A DNA stretch of 64,000 bases from Virgibacillus subterraneus (GCF_900110695.1 NZ_FOEH01000008.1:1-64000), one strand, 5' to 3'. Counted from the first letter of the stretch, positions 8,406 to 17,441 are shown. The notes: generated by a model from the sequence alone, not told the origin. Translations and numbers: made by a program.

Positions 8406-8889
8406 ATGTCACATGTAAAAGATATTTTATTAAATCAGTTTTTAGAAAACGTAAATGACCCTAGCTGGTACCGCCCATTTACAGAATCAGTTGAAGGTTT
8501 GACAGAAGAAGAGGCATTTTGGAAGCCTAATGAAGATTGTCATAGCATTGCTGAAATTGTACAACACATTATCTACTGGAATGAAACATGGCAAACTAGG
8601 TTTGATAAATCTGATGTTAAAGCTGTTCCTTCTATAGAAAACGATAAAAGCTTTATCATCTCAGAAAATCAAACCTTTGATAATCTTAGAAACCGTTTGA
8701 TAGAGGTTTTTTATAAAATGGCAAGATTTCCTGACTGAAGAAAATGTAGAAAACAATGTGAAAGGATTTCCAGTCACTGCAAAGTGGTGGGAGTTACTCG
8801 GAAATGCAACAACACATAACGCCTATCACATTGGCCAAATTATTTATATACGGAAGCTGCAAAAAAGCTGGAAACGTAAAAATAAGTAG
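8406..8889 (+). pseudogene. DinB family protein, frameshifted
   Basis: A DinB/YfiT-like four-helix bundle protein in two frames. Frame 1 (8406-8738) starts at ATG with AAGGAG 8 nt upstream and encodes LTEEEAFWKPNEDCHSIAEIV, with a metal-ligand His of the family. It stops at 8738. The missing end continues in another frame from about 8715 (WQDFLTEENVENN) to the stop at 8889 and contains TTHNAYHIGQIIYIR with the conserved HxxxH. Removing one T from the six-T run at 8707-8712 restores a full 160-residue protein. This is a recent mutation, a phase-variable tract, or a sequencing error. Confidence 0.85.
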
Positions 8890-8908
8890 ATCAGGTTATG
8901 CAAATTTT

Positions 8909-9901
8909 TTATATTTTTCTTCTTCTATCTACCGCCTGTGGTGGTTCCTCCAGCCAAGCGTGTTTAATGGTGATATTTGCGCCGTCTTCACCGTATTCTA
9001 AGCTTTCACCTAACACTCGCATGTAGTGGGAACCCAGGTCACGCCTTTGAGCGGAAGCCAATGATTGTCCATAATAACCAACACCTGCTTGTGTAGTTCC
9101 AGCAACTTCATACATCAATAATTTATCTGAAAAAGGAGAAACTGTTGTTTCTTCAATATTAGAAGACCAAATCATGGATGAAGGCAAATCTTCCTCCGTT
9201 AAAACAGAGTTGAAAACCTTTATGTGCTTCTCTGCAATATCAGCACCGCGACGCATATATTCCCGCACTTCTTTAGCCTTGGCAACTTGACTGAAACCTA
9301 TTAGCAATGCGTGACCAATAGCATTACGTTGTATATTAAAAAACAATTGGTCAATTTCAATTGCGGTTAAAGGTCTACGGTTTCCCAGCCAACCTGTTAA
9401 GAAATTTTGTCTTTCTATTGTATCGACCGTTTTTGGTACTGGAATGAATGGTGATCTTGCATAGATTCCTTTTGAGAGCATTAAGTCTGTTGTTTCATTA
9501 TAAATTTGTTCAGAAGTATCTATACATTGTGTGAAAAAGTCCCGTATATCAGAACGAGTTGAATGAGTCAGTCCCATGGTATAGGAAGTTAAGTTCATGG
9601 TAAATTTGTTTTGTAAAAATACTAAAAAGAAAGTATCTGCAAAAAGACGTGGAGCCGTTAAATCTACGTCTGCATCTGTAAAACCTACAGGAACTGCGTG
9701 GTCTTCATTTTCATAAATTTGTTTAATCTGTTCAATATTTTGTTCAGCAAATTGCTGTGTTTTTTCTGCAATAGGGCGTATTTCGTTGTCTTCCATAATA
9801 GCCAATACATATTTCATCTTGATAATCGTAGCAGCATTATCATTATAAGCAGACCATAGATTTGCAACTTCTGATGCTGTTAAATTCGCTTGTGTAGTCA
9901 T
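8909..9901 (-). CDS. DUF3231 family protein
   Basis: 330-residue protein of the DUF3231 family, common in spore-forming Bacillaceae. It is built of two similar helical halves (about 10-165 and 180-325), each with the pattern of a ferritin-like bundle; LTASEVANLWSAYNDN and LTAIEIDQLFFNIQRNAIGH mark the start of each half. Function is not established, although several family members are linked to spores. The frame is open to 10000, but GGAGGT lies 9 nt before the ATG at 9901. It is convergent with the DinB remnant, 20 bp apart. Confidence 0.85.
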   Translation of the reverse strand: MTTQANLTASEVANLWSAYNDNAATIIKMKYVLAIMEDNEIRPIAEKTQQFAEQNIEQIKQIYENEDHAVPVGFTDADVDLTAPRLFADTFFLVFLQNKFTMNLTSYTMGLTHSTRSDIRDFFTQCIDTSEQIYNETTDLMLSKGIYARSPFIPVPKTVDTIERQNFLTGWLGNRRPLTAIEIDQLFFNIQRNAIGHALLIGFSQVAKAKEVREYMRRGADIAEKHIKVFNSVLTEEDLPSSMIWSSNIEETTVSPFSDKLLMYEVAGTTQAGVGYYGQSLASAQRRDLGSHYMRVLGESLEYGEDGANITIKHAWLEEPPQAVDRRRKI

Positions 9902-9979
9902 AATAATATTACCTCCAAAAGATTCTATGTAGTTGTAAGTACACAATAATATTATGTGCAAACATCCAATTTCTATACT

Positions 9980-10007
9980 GGGACGGAGGGACAGGTCCAT
10001 CGTCCCG
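9980..10007. repeat. GGGACA..TGTCCC family repeat
   Basis: GGGACGGAGGGACAGGTCCATCGTCCC: a short GC-rich palindromic repeat, one of about nine copies in the window, nearly all next to gene ends. Confidence 0.75.
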
Positions 10008-10050
10008 TGAGTTAATTTGTAATATCCAATTTTGCATTTGTATTAATAGT

Positions 10051-10076
10051 GGGACCTTAATGTATGGTGTGTCGTC
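10051..10076 (+). promoter_or_regulatory. ECF-type promoter of the sigma factor gene
   Basis: GGGACC (10051-10056) and CGTC (10073-10076), 16 bp apart, embedded in TGGTGTGTCGTCAAAT. The same sequence block recurs before the ABC exporter at 13289. ECF sigma factors usually transcribe their own gene from an AAC/GACC-type -35 and a CGTC-type -10. Two matching copies, one before the sigma gene itself, make autoregulation likely. Confidence 0.7.
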
Positions 10077-10103
10077 AAATATAAAGGCGGGAGGGGTTGC
10101 TTG

Positions 10104-10640
10104 ATGGAAGAAGAGGACTTGATCAGTGGGGATATGATCTCTTTTAACGAGATTATGGAAACATACGGTGAGTCAGTAAAAAGGTTAATATATACATATG
10201 TTCGTGACTGGTCTGTGGCCGAGGATCTTACCCAAGATGTTTTTGTAATCGTTTATTTAAAATTAGAGACATTTGAACAGAGATCAAGTTTAAAGACATG
10301 GATATGCAGTATTGCAATCAATAAATGCAAAGACTTTATTAAATCCTGGAACTTTCGAAAAGTGAAATTAATTAATAACTTACCAGAAAAATATTTAGTT
10401 ACTATAGATGATAATCCTGAAAGCCAAATGATACAAAATGATGAGGAATTGTTAGTAGCAAAATCTATTCTTTCACTTCCTGTTAAATACCGGGAAATTA
10501 TAATTCTTTTTTATTACCAGGAGATGCAGATTGCTGACATAAGGGATACTCTTGGATTGAATGAATCCACTGTAAAAACAAGGTTGCAACGTGGAAGAGG
10601 AAAGCTAAAAAAACTGCTGGGAGGTGTGGACATTGAATAG
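10104..10640 (+). CDS. ECF RNA polymerase sigma factor
   Basis: 178-residue ECF sigma factor. Region 2 is about residues 18-85 (YVRDWSVAEDLTQDVFVIVY, then LKTWICSIAINKCKDF) and region 4 about 115-172 (LPVKYREIIILFYYQEMQIADI, then the helix-turn-helix NESTVKTRLQRGRGKLK). It directs RNA polymerase to a small regulon when released from its anti-sigma factor. The ATG at 10104 is preferred over the TTG at 10101; GGCGGGAGGGG precedes it. The next gene overlaps its end, as is usual for anti-sigma partners, and the ABC exporter at 13.3-17.3 kb carries the same promoter. Confidence 0.93.
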   Translation: MEEEDLISGDMISFNEIMETYGESVKRLIYTYVRDWSVAEDLTQDVFVIVYLKLETFEQRSSLKTWICSIAINKCKDFIKSWNFRKVKLINNLPEKYLVTIDDNPESQMIQNDEELLVAKSILSLPVKYREIIILFYYQEMQIADIRDTLGLNESTVKTRLQRGRGKLKKLLGGVDIE

Positions 10641-11277
10641 GAGAGTTAAGAAAAGTTTAAACAAATATATGGGAGAAGAAAATGTTTTTACCGAGGATGA
10701 TAAAAGAGCGATTCAAATGAAAATTGCAGAAGGTCATAAGCCAAAGAAAAATAGAATAATGTACAAAAGTATTGGAAATGGTTTCATTTTGGCATGTGCC
10801 TTATCTTTATTAATTGTGTTAATAAACCCTTTTTTTGAAAATACTGCTCAGGATTATGCGAATGAAGACGAGTATTTTACTTTTCAGCTAGGTGAAAAAG
10901 TATGGGATAGGCAGTATAAAACTCTTTTTTTTGGTGATCCAATTCAAACACCCCCATCGCTCGACACCACAAAGATTGAAGAAGGTATGGAAGTGCTTAC
11001 GATTCCTATAACATTTACATCAACATTTACTGGGGTCTCCGATGTTAACCCGCTTGCTTTTGATTTGGTTTCCTCGAATGGTGAGGAAATGAACCCATAT
11101 GACACTAAGATAATAGAGAATGATGGCTGGAAATCCGGTATCATTCGAGGTGGAGGATCAGTGACATTTGCCAACACCTATGTATTTCCCAAAAATGAAG
11201 GCTGGCATATCGAATTCGAGGACTGGTACTTTGTTGAAACCTTTGACAGATATTATATCGTGAAGTTTGATGAATAA
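10633..11277 (+). CDS. Probable membrane-anchored anti-sigma factor with DUF4179/DUF4352-like ectodomain
   Basis: 214-residue single-pass membrane protein. About 45 cytoplasmic residues (RRVKKSLNKYMGEENVF...) precede a transmembrane helix near residues 47-65 (FILACALSLLIVLINPFF); the remaining 150 residues form an external beta-rich domain. The frame opens at GTG 10624, but GGGAGGTG at 10618-10625 favours the TTG at 10633, overlapping the sigma gene stop and allowing translational coupling. A canonical zinc anti-sigma HxxxCxxC motif is absent, so the anti-sigma role rests on gene position and topology. The ectodomain resembles in outline the C-terminal domain of the exporter at 14051. Confidence 0.7.
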   Translation: MNRRVKKSLNKYMGEENVFTEDDKRAIQMKIAEGHKPKKNRIMYKSIGNGFILACALSLLIVLINPFFENTAQDYANEDEYFTFQLGEKVWDRQYKTLFFGDPIQTPPSLDTTKIEEGMEVLTIPITFTSTFTGVSDVNPLAFDLVSSNGEEMNPYDTKIIENDGWKSGIIRGGGSVTFANTYVFPKNEGWHIEFEDWYFVETFDRYYIVKFDE

Positions 11278-11360
11278 AACGGCCCTATAAATGTCGAGTA
11301 GAAAATTACAATGGGTTCCGTTAAAACAAACATTAAAAATTAAAGGGGGAAAAGTTTGAA

Positions 11361-11753
11361 ATGGATAACCAGTTAAATGAATTTACTAAAATGCACGATG
11401 AATTTATCATGAATTGGAATGAAGCAATGATTTCAGGTGACACATCATCTTTAGAAAGAATGGCTGAAGATTATTATGTTGCTTTTTTCAAAGGTGTTAA
11501 CGAAAAACCGATTATTTTCAATAGGAAAGAGGCGGTAAGTGGAATGCAACAGTCTGTTAAGCAATTATCAGGAGCTAAAAAGAAATTCAAAAATAGGGTT
11601 ATTCGTTTAAAGGATATTAATAATGCTGTTGTATTTTATGAACAATTGATAGAAAGAGAAAAGAAAGTATTGGCGAGACTGTTCACTATTGAAAACTGGC
11701 AACTTACTAATGGAGAATGGATGTTAAAAAGGGAGATGGAAGAACCAATTTAA
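11361..11753 (+). CDS. NTF2-like (DUF4440-type) small protein
   Basis: 130-residue soluble protein with the SnoaL/DUF4440 outline: long N-terminal helix (FTKMHDEFIMNWNEAMISGD), a 'Y-Y-V-A-F-F' strand, and terminal strands LARLFTIENWQLTNGEWMLKRE. No catalytic residues can be named. AAAGGGGGAAAAG precedes the ATG. It lies between the ECF sigma/anti-sigma pair and the PspC gene, without an evident promoter of its own, and may be read through from the sigma operon. Confidence 0.65.
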   Translation: MDNQLNEFTKMHDEFIMNWNEAMISGDTSSLERMAEDYYVAFFKGVNEKPIIFNRKEAVSGMQQSVKQLSGAKKKFKNRVIRLKDINNAVVFYEQLIEREKKVLARLFTIENWQLTNGEWMLKREMEEPI

Positions 11754-11822
11754 GAATTATAATTAACAGGATCTTTAATTCAAGGAATATGTCTTTTGAG
11801 AAATATGAAAGGGGGAATTAGT

Positions 11823-12005
11823 TTGCAAAACAAATTAAGAAAATCATCAACAGATAAGTCTTTATCTGGTGTTTGTGGGGGTATAGCTGAGTTTTTTGGT
11901 ATATCTTCATTTGCAGTGAGACTAATATTTATTTTTTTACCTGCTAATTTACTCATATATATAATTCTCGCTAACACAATGTCTGATAGCCCTCCGTCAT
12001 TGTAA
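11823..12005 (+). CDS. PspC domain protein
   Basis: 60-residue inner-membrane protein consisting only of a PspC domain: KLRKSSTDKSLSGVCGGIAEFFGI followed by one hydrophobic helix (VRLIFIFLPANLLIYIILANT). PspC proteins take part in envelope stress responses. The frame opens at TTG 11796, but AAAGGGGGAATTAG puts the start at TTG 11823, which also gives the usual PspC N-terminus. Its place near an ECF sigma factor fits an envelope-stress setting. Confidence 0.9.
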   Translation: MQNKLRKSSTDKSLSGVCGGIAEFFGISSFAVRLIFIFLPANLLIYIILANTMSDSPPSL

Positions 12006-12119
12006 ACGCCTAAATTATCTTGCATTAATAATATCTTTTTTCAATCATTGAGGGCGAAGGAAAATAGCTTAATGATTGAAGTGAGAGGTAAGTAAAAAAT
12101 ATAAGGGAGATAAGTTTAT

Positions 12120-12656
12120 ATGTTAAGCTCAAAAAGACTTCAGTTTCGAAAAATGATGGAAATTGACATTGAAAAGTATCATTCTTGGAGAAATGATTTG
12201 GATGTAATGAAAACAACAAGCACATCATTAGATTTATATTCTCTTGATGAAACAAGAAGTTTTGTAGAAAATATAATTCTTAATTCAATATCTTCTAAGA
12301 GTTATATCATTGAGGAGAGGGAAAGCGATACTGCAATTGGTGTAACGTCGCTAATTAATATCGATACAAAAAATAGAAATGCTGAATGTATTATTGATAT
12401 TGGCGAAAAGGAATATTGGGGTAAGGGATATGGTACTGAAGCTCTACAGATGTTACTTGAATATGCTTTTTTAGAATTAAATCTACATCGTGTTTCACTT
12501 AGGGTATTCTCTCTTAACGAAAGAGCAATACATATTTATAATAAACTTGGATTTGAGAAAGAAGGAGTAATGCGAGAGAGTTTATATAGAAATGGTAAAT
12601 GGCACGACATAATCACCATGGGAATTTTGAAAAGGGAATACATGAGCAAACAATAA
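12120..12656 (+). CDS. GNAT N-acetyltransferase, RimJ/RimL type
   Basis: 178-residue complete GNAT of the RimJ/RimL or SpeG-like group. It shows the N-terminal LSSKRLQFRKMMEIDIEKYHSW, motif A (EYWGKGYGTEALQ), the helix YAFLELNLHRVSLRV, and motif B (NERAIHIYNKLGFEKEGVMRE). GNATs of this group acetylate protein N-termini, spermidine or small amines; the substrate is not predictable. ATAAGGGAGATAAGTTT precedes the ATG. It resembles the partial GNAT at the window start. Confidence 0.9.
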   Translation: MLSSKRLQFRKMMEIDIEKYHSWRNDLDVMKTTSTSLDLYSLDETRSFVENIILNSISSKSYIIEERESDTAIGVTSLINIDTKNRNAECIIDIGEKEYWGKGYGTEALQMLLEYAFLELNLHRVSLRVFSLNERAIHIYNKLGFEKEGVMRESLYRNGKWHDIITMGILKREYMSKQ

Positions 12657-12828
12657 TTTAAAAATGTGACATTCTTTACTTAAAGTAACTGGAGAGATTG
12701 TTCAAGAATGATTCTGGATTTTAGTATTAATCTGTATTGATACTAAATTATAATATAAACGATAAAATTTCATTCGTTCCAGAGTGCCTACTATACTGGA
12801 TAAAGATGACTTGATTTAAGGAGTACTA

Positions 12829-13137
12829 ATGAAGCTGCCAAAATGTAATGTCTGTAAACATCAATTTTGGAGGGGAAAAATCAATACTTCACTATGGTTT
12901 TCTAATAGGGCAATACAATGCAGTGTGTGCGGAACAAAGCTTGAAATAGCTTCACGCTCGAGGCATTTTGTTATTCGTCCTTTATATATTGTTGTTGGTG
13001 TATTGTTAATTTTTCTTTTAGGTATTCTAAGTTCATTATTTTTACCCTTTTTGGTGAATTACAATCTTCATTACACTACTGGGTGCCTAGTTGAAGAAGT
13101 AATTGAATTAAATAGAAGGAAAATCTCAGCTCATTGA
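12829..13137 (+). CDS. Zinc-ribbon membrane protein (TIGR04104-like)
   Basis: 102-residue protein. It starts with a zinc ribbon built from CNVC near residue 6 and CSVCGTKL near residue 34, followed by two hydrophobic helices (about 52-70 and 72-84). The pattern C-x2-C, a W/F-rich stretch, C-x2-C-G and then membrane helices matches the small TIGR04104-type putative zinc-finger proteins of Bacillaceae; function unknown. The helices' boundary is unclear. AAGGAG precedes the ATG. A terminator overlaps its stop codon. Confidence 0.7.
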   Translation: MKLPKCNVCKHQFWRGKINTSLWFSNRAIQCSVCGTKLEIASRSRHFVIRPLYIVVGVLLIFLLGILSSLFLPFLVNYNLHYTTGCLVEEVIELNRRKISAH

Positions 13138-13152
13138 ATTGAGATTTTTTTA
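13121..13152 (+). terminator. Intrinsic terminator overlapping stop codon
   Basis: AAATCTCA / TGAGATTT stem with a T-run; the TGA stop of the zinc-ribbon gene lies in the loop. Confidence 0.8.
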
Positions 13153-13155
13153 TTT

Positions 13156-13246
13156 GCAGATAAGAAAGTATAAATCCTTTCTTACTGCATAAGTGCAACT
13201 AAGGCTTTCGCCATTAGGGATTGGCGATAAGCCAAGTTTATCTAAT
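13156..13246 (+). repeat. Family-A repeat (about 90 bp, two hairpins)
   Basis: Copy of the dispersed element with consensus ends GCAGTTAAGAAAGTAT and CCAAGTTTTCTAA. It has a first hairpin based on AAGAAAGTATAAA/CTTTCTTACTGC and a second based on GGCTTTCGCC/GGCGATAAGCC. It lies just before the ECF promoter of the ABC exporter. Confidence 0.85.
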
Positions 13247-13288
13247 CAATTACAAATACCACTACAGTTTATGCCATTCCGTTATAAT

Positions 13289-13313
13289 GGGACCTTTTTC
13301 CTGGTGTGTCGTC
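13289..13313 (+). promoter_or_regulatory. ECF-type promoter of the ABC exporter operon
   Basis: GGGACC (13289-13294) and CGTC (13310-13313), 15 bp apart, within TGGTGTGTCGTCAAAT, which is identical to the sequence before the ECF sigma gene. The exporter is therefore a likely target of that sigma factor. Confidence 0.7.
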
Positions 13314-13359
13314 AAATAATTAGAGAGCGAGCTAAGTATTATTTGAATGGGGGATATCA

Positions 13360-14058
13360 ATGGTTACAAATGTAATGGAATGTAAGGGTGTAAACAAAGT
13401 ATTTCAAGGTGATGGGATTAGTACATATGCTTTACAGGATATTAATGTTCGATTTGAAGAAGGTGAATTAGTTGCAATAGTTGGACCATCTGGCTCAGGG
13501 AAGTCAACTTTGCTTAGTTTACTCGGCGCACTTGATTTACCTACAGATGGAGAAATTCTTTATGGTGATAGTTCAATCATAAAGTTAAATCAGAAAAACC
13601 TAGCTGATTTTCGGTTTGAAAACATCGGTTTTATTTTTCAGCAGTTCCACCTTCTGCCTACTTTGACGGCAATAGAGAACGTCATGTCTCCATTATTTTC
13701 GCGAAAAGTATCTTATGACAAAAAAGAGCGAGCAGAAAACTTATTAATCCAAGTGGGGCTGGAGGATAAATTTAATTCCTTACCTGCTCAGCTTTCCGGT
13801 GGTGAGCAGCAACGTGTTGCGATTGCCCGTGCTTTAGTCCATGAACCTAGCTGGCTGCTTGCAGATGAACCGACTGGAAACCTCGACACCGATACAGGGG
13901 AAATTATTTTCAATCGGTTAACTACGCTAAATAAAGAAAAAGGATGTGGTGTTATTTATGTGACGCACGATCATGAATTAGCATCAAGAGCAGATCGGAT
14001 TGTTGAAATGAAAAATGGGAAAATAATCAGCGATACCAGGAGTGAAGTCCATGCTTAA
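13360..14058 (+). CDS. ABC transporter ATP-binding protein, MacB/LolD type
   Basis: 232-residue ATPase of the LolD/MacB/FtsE group. Walker A is GPSGSGKST (about residue 43), the signature is [14 protein letters not shown], and Walker B is [11 protein letters not shown]; all are intact, as is the switch His in VTHD. It drives the large permease encoded by the overlapping next gene. Transporters of this type move peptides, lipoproteins or antimicrobial compounds, or transmit mechanical signals. ATG is preceded by TGGGGGATATCA; the promoter is the ECF site at 13289. Confidence 0.94.
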   Translation: MVTNVMECKGVNKVFQGDGISTYALQDINVRFEEGELVAIVGPSGSGKSTLLSLLGALDLPTDGEILYGDSSIIKLNQKNLADFRFENIGFIFQQFHLLPTLTAIENVMSPLFSRKVSYDKKERAENLLIQVGLEDKFNSLPAQLSGGEQQRVAIARALVHEPSWLLADEPTGNLDTDTGEIIFNRLTTLNKEKGCGVIYVTHDHELASRADRIVEMKNGKIISDTRSEVHA

Positions 14059-17000
14059 ATTTATATGGAATTCATGGTGGCGCAATAAGGAACGTTTTAT
14101 ATTACTAATTATTGGTGCGCTAATTGTTAGTATCGGACTTAGTTATTTAGTGGGTATCACGCAAGCAAGCAATGCAACTGTCGTTGATGAATTACAAAAA
14201 CGCTGGAAATCGTCGTATCATATTGTCGTTCGTCCTCCTGATTCCCGCAGTGTCACAGAGGACCGGAATCTGTTGGAGCCTAATTATCTCAGTGGTTTGG
14301 ATGGCGGTATTACACTCGATCAATATGAAAAAATTAAAACCATGACGGATGTTGAGGTTGCGGCTCCTATCGCGATGATGGGGTATATGCGAAACTCTAT
14401 TCAACTTGACAGTGTTACTTATACTGAGCCAGGTATTTACCGAGTGACGATAGAAAATACTACTAATACTGGTGTGGAACAAATTACAGACGAGTACACA
14501 TATTATTTTACAGAAGGATGGGGAGGGATAAAAGAGCAGAGTGCAGGTGAATATGGAGTCACCTATTTTGATGGTATGTTTGAATATGGAACCGAAGTCC
14601 TGATTGCTGGCATTGACCCAGAGACTGAGTCGGCACTTGTAGGAATTGATGAAGCAATAATTAAAGGTGGCAATAGTCAGTTCTTATCAGACGAAGATAA
14701 AGTGGAACAGGTTAAACTTGATACAAAGATTCCTGTCATCATGAGTAATAAGGAATTTGTGGATGGTAAACGAAGGACAACCGTTGAAAAACTGAACATT
14801 TCTTTTAAGGGAGATCCATCGTCCACGATGAAGAAAGTGAAAGAAAATGGTGGAGAAGACTATTTGGAAAAACAGCCAGGGAAACGGGTAGATCAGTTTA
14901 TACACACCACGGAAGATACTCACCAGAAAATTGTCAATCAAATAAGTGATGGAAGTTATTTATCCGGGAGCTTTAATTGGATGCCATTCAGACCGTCCTC
15001 TGTTAATTATCGGGAAGTAAGAAGTCCTTTCCGAGATCGATGGCCATTTGCCTATGAGGTAGAACCATATATTGTCCCAGAGGAATCTTTACTCGCTGTA
15101 AATCATGCGTACCGTCCAATTTCCATGTTCAGTGATGATAGCTCAAAATGGCCAAGGCTACAATTAGACTTTAAGGGAGTATTTGATCCACGGGAGTTGG
15201 ATGTTTCTAAAGATCCATTAACAGAATTGCCAATGGAAACCTATTTCCCTTCCAAAGCAAAGTGGGTACTGGACAAACATGAACAGCCGGTTAACCCGCC
15301 ACAGCTAATGAAACCACTTAACAACCCATATGGATTTTTGACCAAACCGCCATTAATGCTGACAACGATAGATGCGGCGGCAGAAGTCTTAGGAGATGCA
15401 CCGATTTCAGCAATTCGTCTCAAGGTGAATGGAGTGGAAGAATTAACAGAGGATAGTGAACAGCTTCTTCAGGCAGTGGCTCAGGATATTGAAGATACAA
15501 CTGGGCTGATTACCGATGTTACCTTGGGATCCTCTCCCCAGCCGGCGTTGGCCCACATACCTGGGGTGGAAGAAAAAGAAAACCTTGGATGGGTAGAACA
15601 GCCATGGATTAAACTCGGTTCATCGGTTACTATTTTCAAAGAATCACAAATTGGGATGTCCGGTGTAATTGGAAGTGTAATTCTAGTAGCAGTTGTTTAT
15701 GTCTTTTCATCTAACATCATCATGATGTACGCAAGGAAAAAGGAATTTGCTGTCTTACTTTCGGTCGGCTGGCGACCCAATCAATTAACGAAACTTTTAT
15801 TTATTGAGGCCGCACTCATTGGACTGTTTGTATCACTGATTAGTTGGCTTATTCTGGGGTCCATTTATGTGATGAGTGATATCCAGACATCGGCTTTGCG
15901 TCTGTTTCTCATAGGGATTCTTGGTATTACTATATATGTATTAGGTACCTTTATTCCAGGTGTATTGGTAGGTAAAATATCACCGTACGAAACGATGAAG
16001 GCTGGAGAAGTGACGAATCGTGGCAGTCGGTTATTTAAGACGACGACAATCTTCCGTATGAGTTTAAAAAACCTACTCTCGAAGTGGAAACGCAGTATAT
16101 TATCTATCATTTCAATTGCACTGCCAACAAGTCTGCTGATTTTCTTTTTATTTATTACCCTTCAGCTTCGGGGCACGATGTTTACTACATGGCTTGGGGA
16201 ATATGTCGCCATGGAAGTAGGCACCATGCATTATATTGCGATGGGCGTTGCGATTGCAATTGCGATCCTTACAACAGCAGAAATTATTTGGCAAAATGTA
16301 GCGGAGAGGCAACCGGAATTAGCGGTATTAAAAGCGGTCGGCTGGCAAAATCATACGATTCGAATGCTTGTGTTAATCGAAGGCGGATTAAACGGATTAT
16401 TCGCTGGAGGGATTGGATTAGGGATTGCGTTTGGTATGATTTATGGTATGTATGGGCAATTTCCGGTTGAACAAATTCCGTTTTTCCTTGCGACTATTCT
16501 AATCCCAGTTGTTACGGGAATAATCGGCGCGATCCTGCCAGCCCAAAAAGCCGGAAAAATTCAACCGTATCAAGGACTAAATGGCGGGTTGTTCAATTCT
16601 AAAAAAACCGAAAAAAGTTTTAAATATGCGTTTGGTGTGACTGGAACATGTTTGTTTTTGGGCATTGTAATTGTACTTACACAGGCGATTCCAGATGTAC
16701 AGAAATCGGCTACTTCTAAACCCGTTGATACATTAGCGGCAGAAGGAACAACTGGGGACGTGCAGGAAAGCTTCTCGCAAATAGAAGAGGAATCACCACA
16801 AGAGGAAGAATTGGAAAAGGATGACTCTGAAAGGGATTTTATTCAAGATAAAATAGATAATGCTTACAGAGTTTATGTGCTAGGGGAGCCTTTTGAGTAT
16901 GGAGAAGATGAGGTGACTGCCTTTAATTTGGTTTCAAACCCTGAAGGTATTCAACCTGAAAGTGATGATACTGACCTGATTACTGTAGCATCTGAGAGGA

Positions 17001-17263
17001 TACGTAGAGGTGGTGAATCAGGCGGCACCCAATACCAGCCTCATCTTGGTTACCATCTATTCGATGAACAAGGTAATGAATATGAGGCGATTGATTATGA
17101 GGTAGTAGAGGCGGAAAATTGGAACAAAATATCCCTTCGGAGACCAGGGAAACTAAAAATATTACTGACTTATGAAGTTCCAAAAGACGCTGAAAGACTA
17201 ATTTTGTATGGCTATCATTCATGGATGCCTAGGTCAGGGGAAATTGTTGTTGAAATTAAGTAG
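14051..17263 (+). CDS. Large FtsX-type ABC permease with C-terminal ectodomain
   Basis: 1070-residue permease. A transmembrane helix (about 14-34) is followed by a very large external region (about 35-530). Then come two FtsX/MacB blocks: helices near 537-557, 583-607, 615-640 and near 685-708, 727-746, 773-802, 811-830. A further helix near 860-880 leads to an external acidic, beta-rich domain of about 190 residues. This tail is unusual for MacB-type permeases and resembles the ectodomain of the protein at 10633. The GTG at 14042 is rejected because AGGAG at 14038-14042 serves the ATG at 14051, which overlaps the ATPase stop. Substrate unknown; defence against envelope-active peptides is a reasonable guess. 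Confidence 0.88.
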   Translation: MLKFIWNSWWRNKERFILLIIGALIVSIGLSYLVGITQASNATVVDELQKRWKSSYHIVVRPPDSRSVTEDRNLLEPNYLSGLDGGITLDQYEKIKTMTDVEVAAPIAMMGYMRNSIQLDSVTYTEPGIYRVTIENTTNTGVEQITDEYTYYFTEGWGGIKEQSAGEYGVTYFDGMFEYGTEVLIAGIDPETESALVGIDEAIIKGGNSQFLSDEDKVEQVKLDTKIPVIMSNKEFVDGKRRTTVEKLNISFKGDPSSTMKKVKENGGEDYLEKQPGKRVDQFIHTTEDTHQKIVNQISDGSYLSGSFNWMPFRPSSVNYREVRSPFRDRWPFAYEVEPYIVPEESLLAVNHAYRPISMFSDDSSKWPRLQLDFKGVFDPRELDVSKDPLTELPMETYFPSKAKWVLDKHEQPVNPPQLMKPLNNPYGFLTKPPLMLTTIDAAAEVLGDAPISAIRLKVNGVEELTEDSEQLLQAVAQDIEDTTGLITDVTLGSSPQPALAHIPGVEEKENLGWVEQPWIKLGSSVTIFKESQIGMSGVIGSVILVAVVYVFSSNIIMMYARKKEFAVLLSVGWRPNQLTKLLFIEAALIGLFVSLISWLILGSIYVMSDIQTSALRLFLIGILGITIYVLGTFIPGVLVGKISPYETMKAGEVTNRGSRLFKTTTIFRMSLKNLLSKWKRSILSIISIALPTSLLIFFLFITLQLRGTMFTTWLGEYVAMEVGTMHYIAMGVAIAIAILTTAEIIWQNVAERQPELAVLKAVGWQNHTIRMLVLIEGGLNGLFAGGIGLGIAFGMIYGMYGQFPVEQIPFFLATILIPVVTGIIGAILPAQKAGKIQPYQGLNGGLFNSKKTEKSFKYAFGVTGTCLFLGIVIVLTQAIPDVQKSATSKPVDTLAAEGTTGDVQESFSQIEEESPQEEELEKDDSERDFIQDKIDNAYRVYVLGEPFEYGEDEVTAFNLVSNPEGIQPESDDTDLITVASERIRRGGESGGTQYQPHLGYHLFDEQGNEYEAIDYEVVEAENWNKISLRRPGKLKILLTYEVPKDAERLILYGYHSWMPRSGEIVVEIK

Positions 17264-17290
17264 AACATTTAAAATATCATGTTTACACAA

Positions 17291-17324
17291 AAAACTCTGA
17301 ATCCGTTCTCGGATTCAGAGTTTT
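17291..17324 (+). terminator. Intrinsic terminator of the exporter operon
   Basis: AAAACTCTGAATCC / GGATTCAGAGTTTT with a six-base loop, 27 bp after the permease stop. Confidence 0.9.
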
Positions 17325-17441
17325 AGTTAGCGAATCTATCAATCTTGTAGGCTTCCTTCTTATAGCAGGCTTTGATAATATGGAGTAAGGATTTATTAGG
17401 TGGCGGAATCAAAGCAGGAAACTAGATGAGGAGTTTTAAAA

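Noticed and set aside
10633..11277. Zinc anti-sigma (ZAS) factor
   Set aside because: No HxxxCxxC motif in the cytosolic part; described only as probable anti-sigma from gene overlap and topology.
15865..17222. Several 60-128 codon frames on both strands within the exporter permease gene
   Set aside because: They overlap a long gene with clear transmembrane and FtsX features and lack binding sites.
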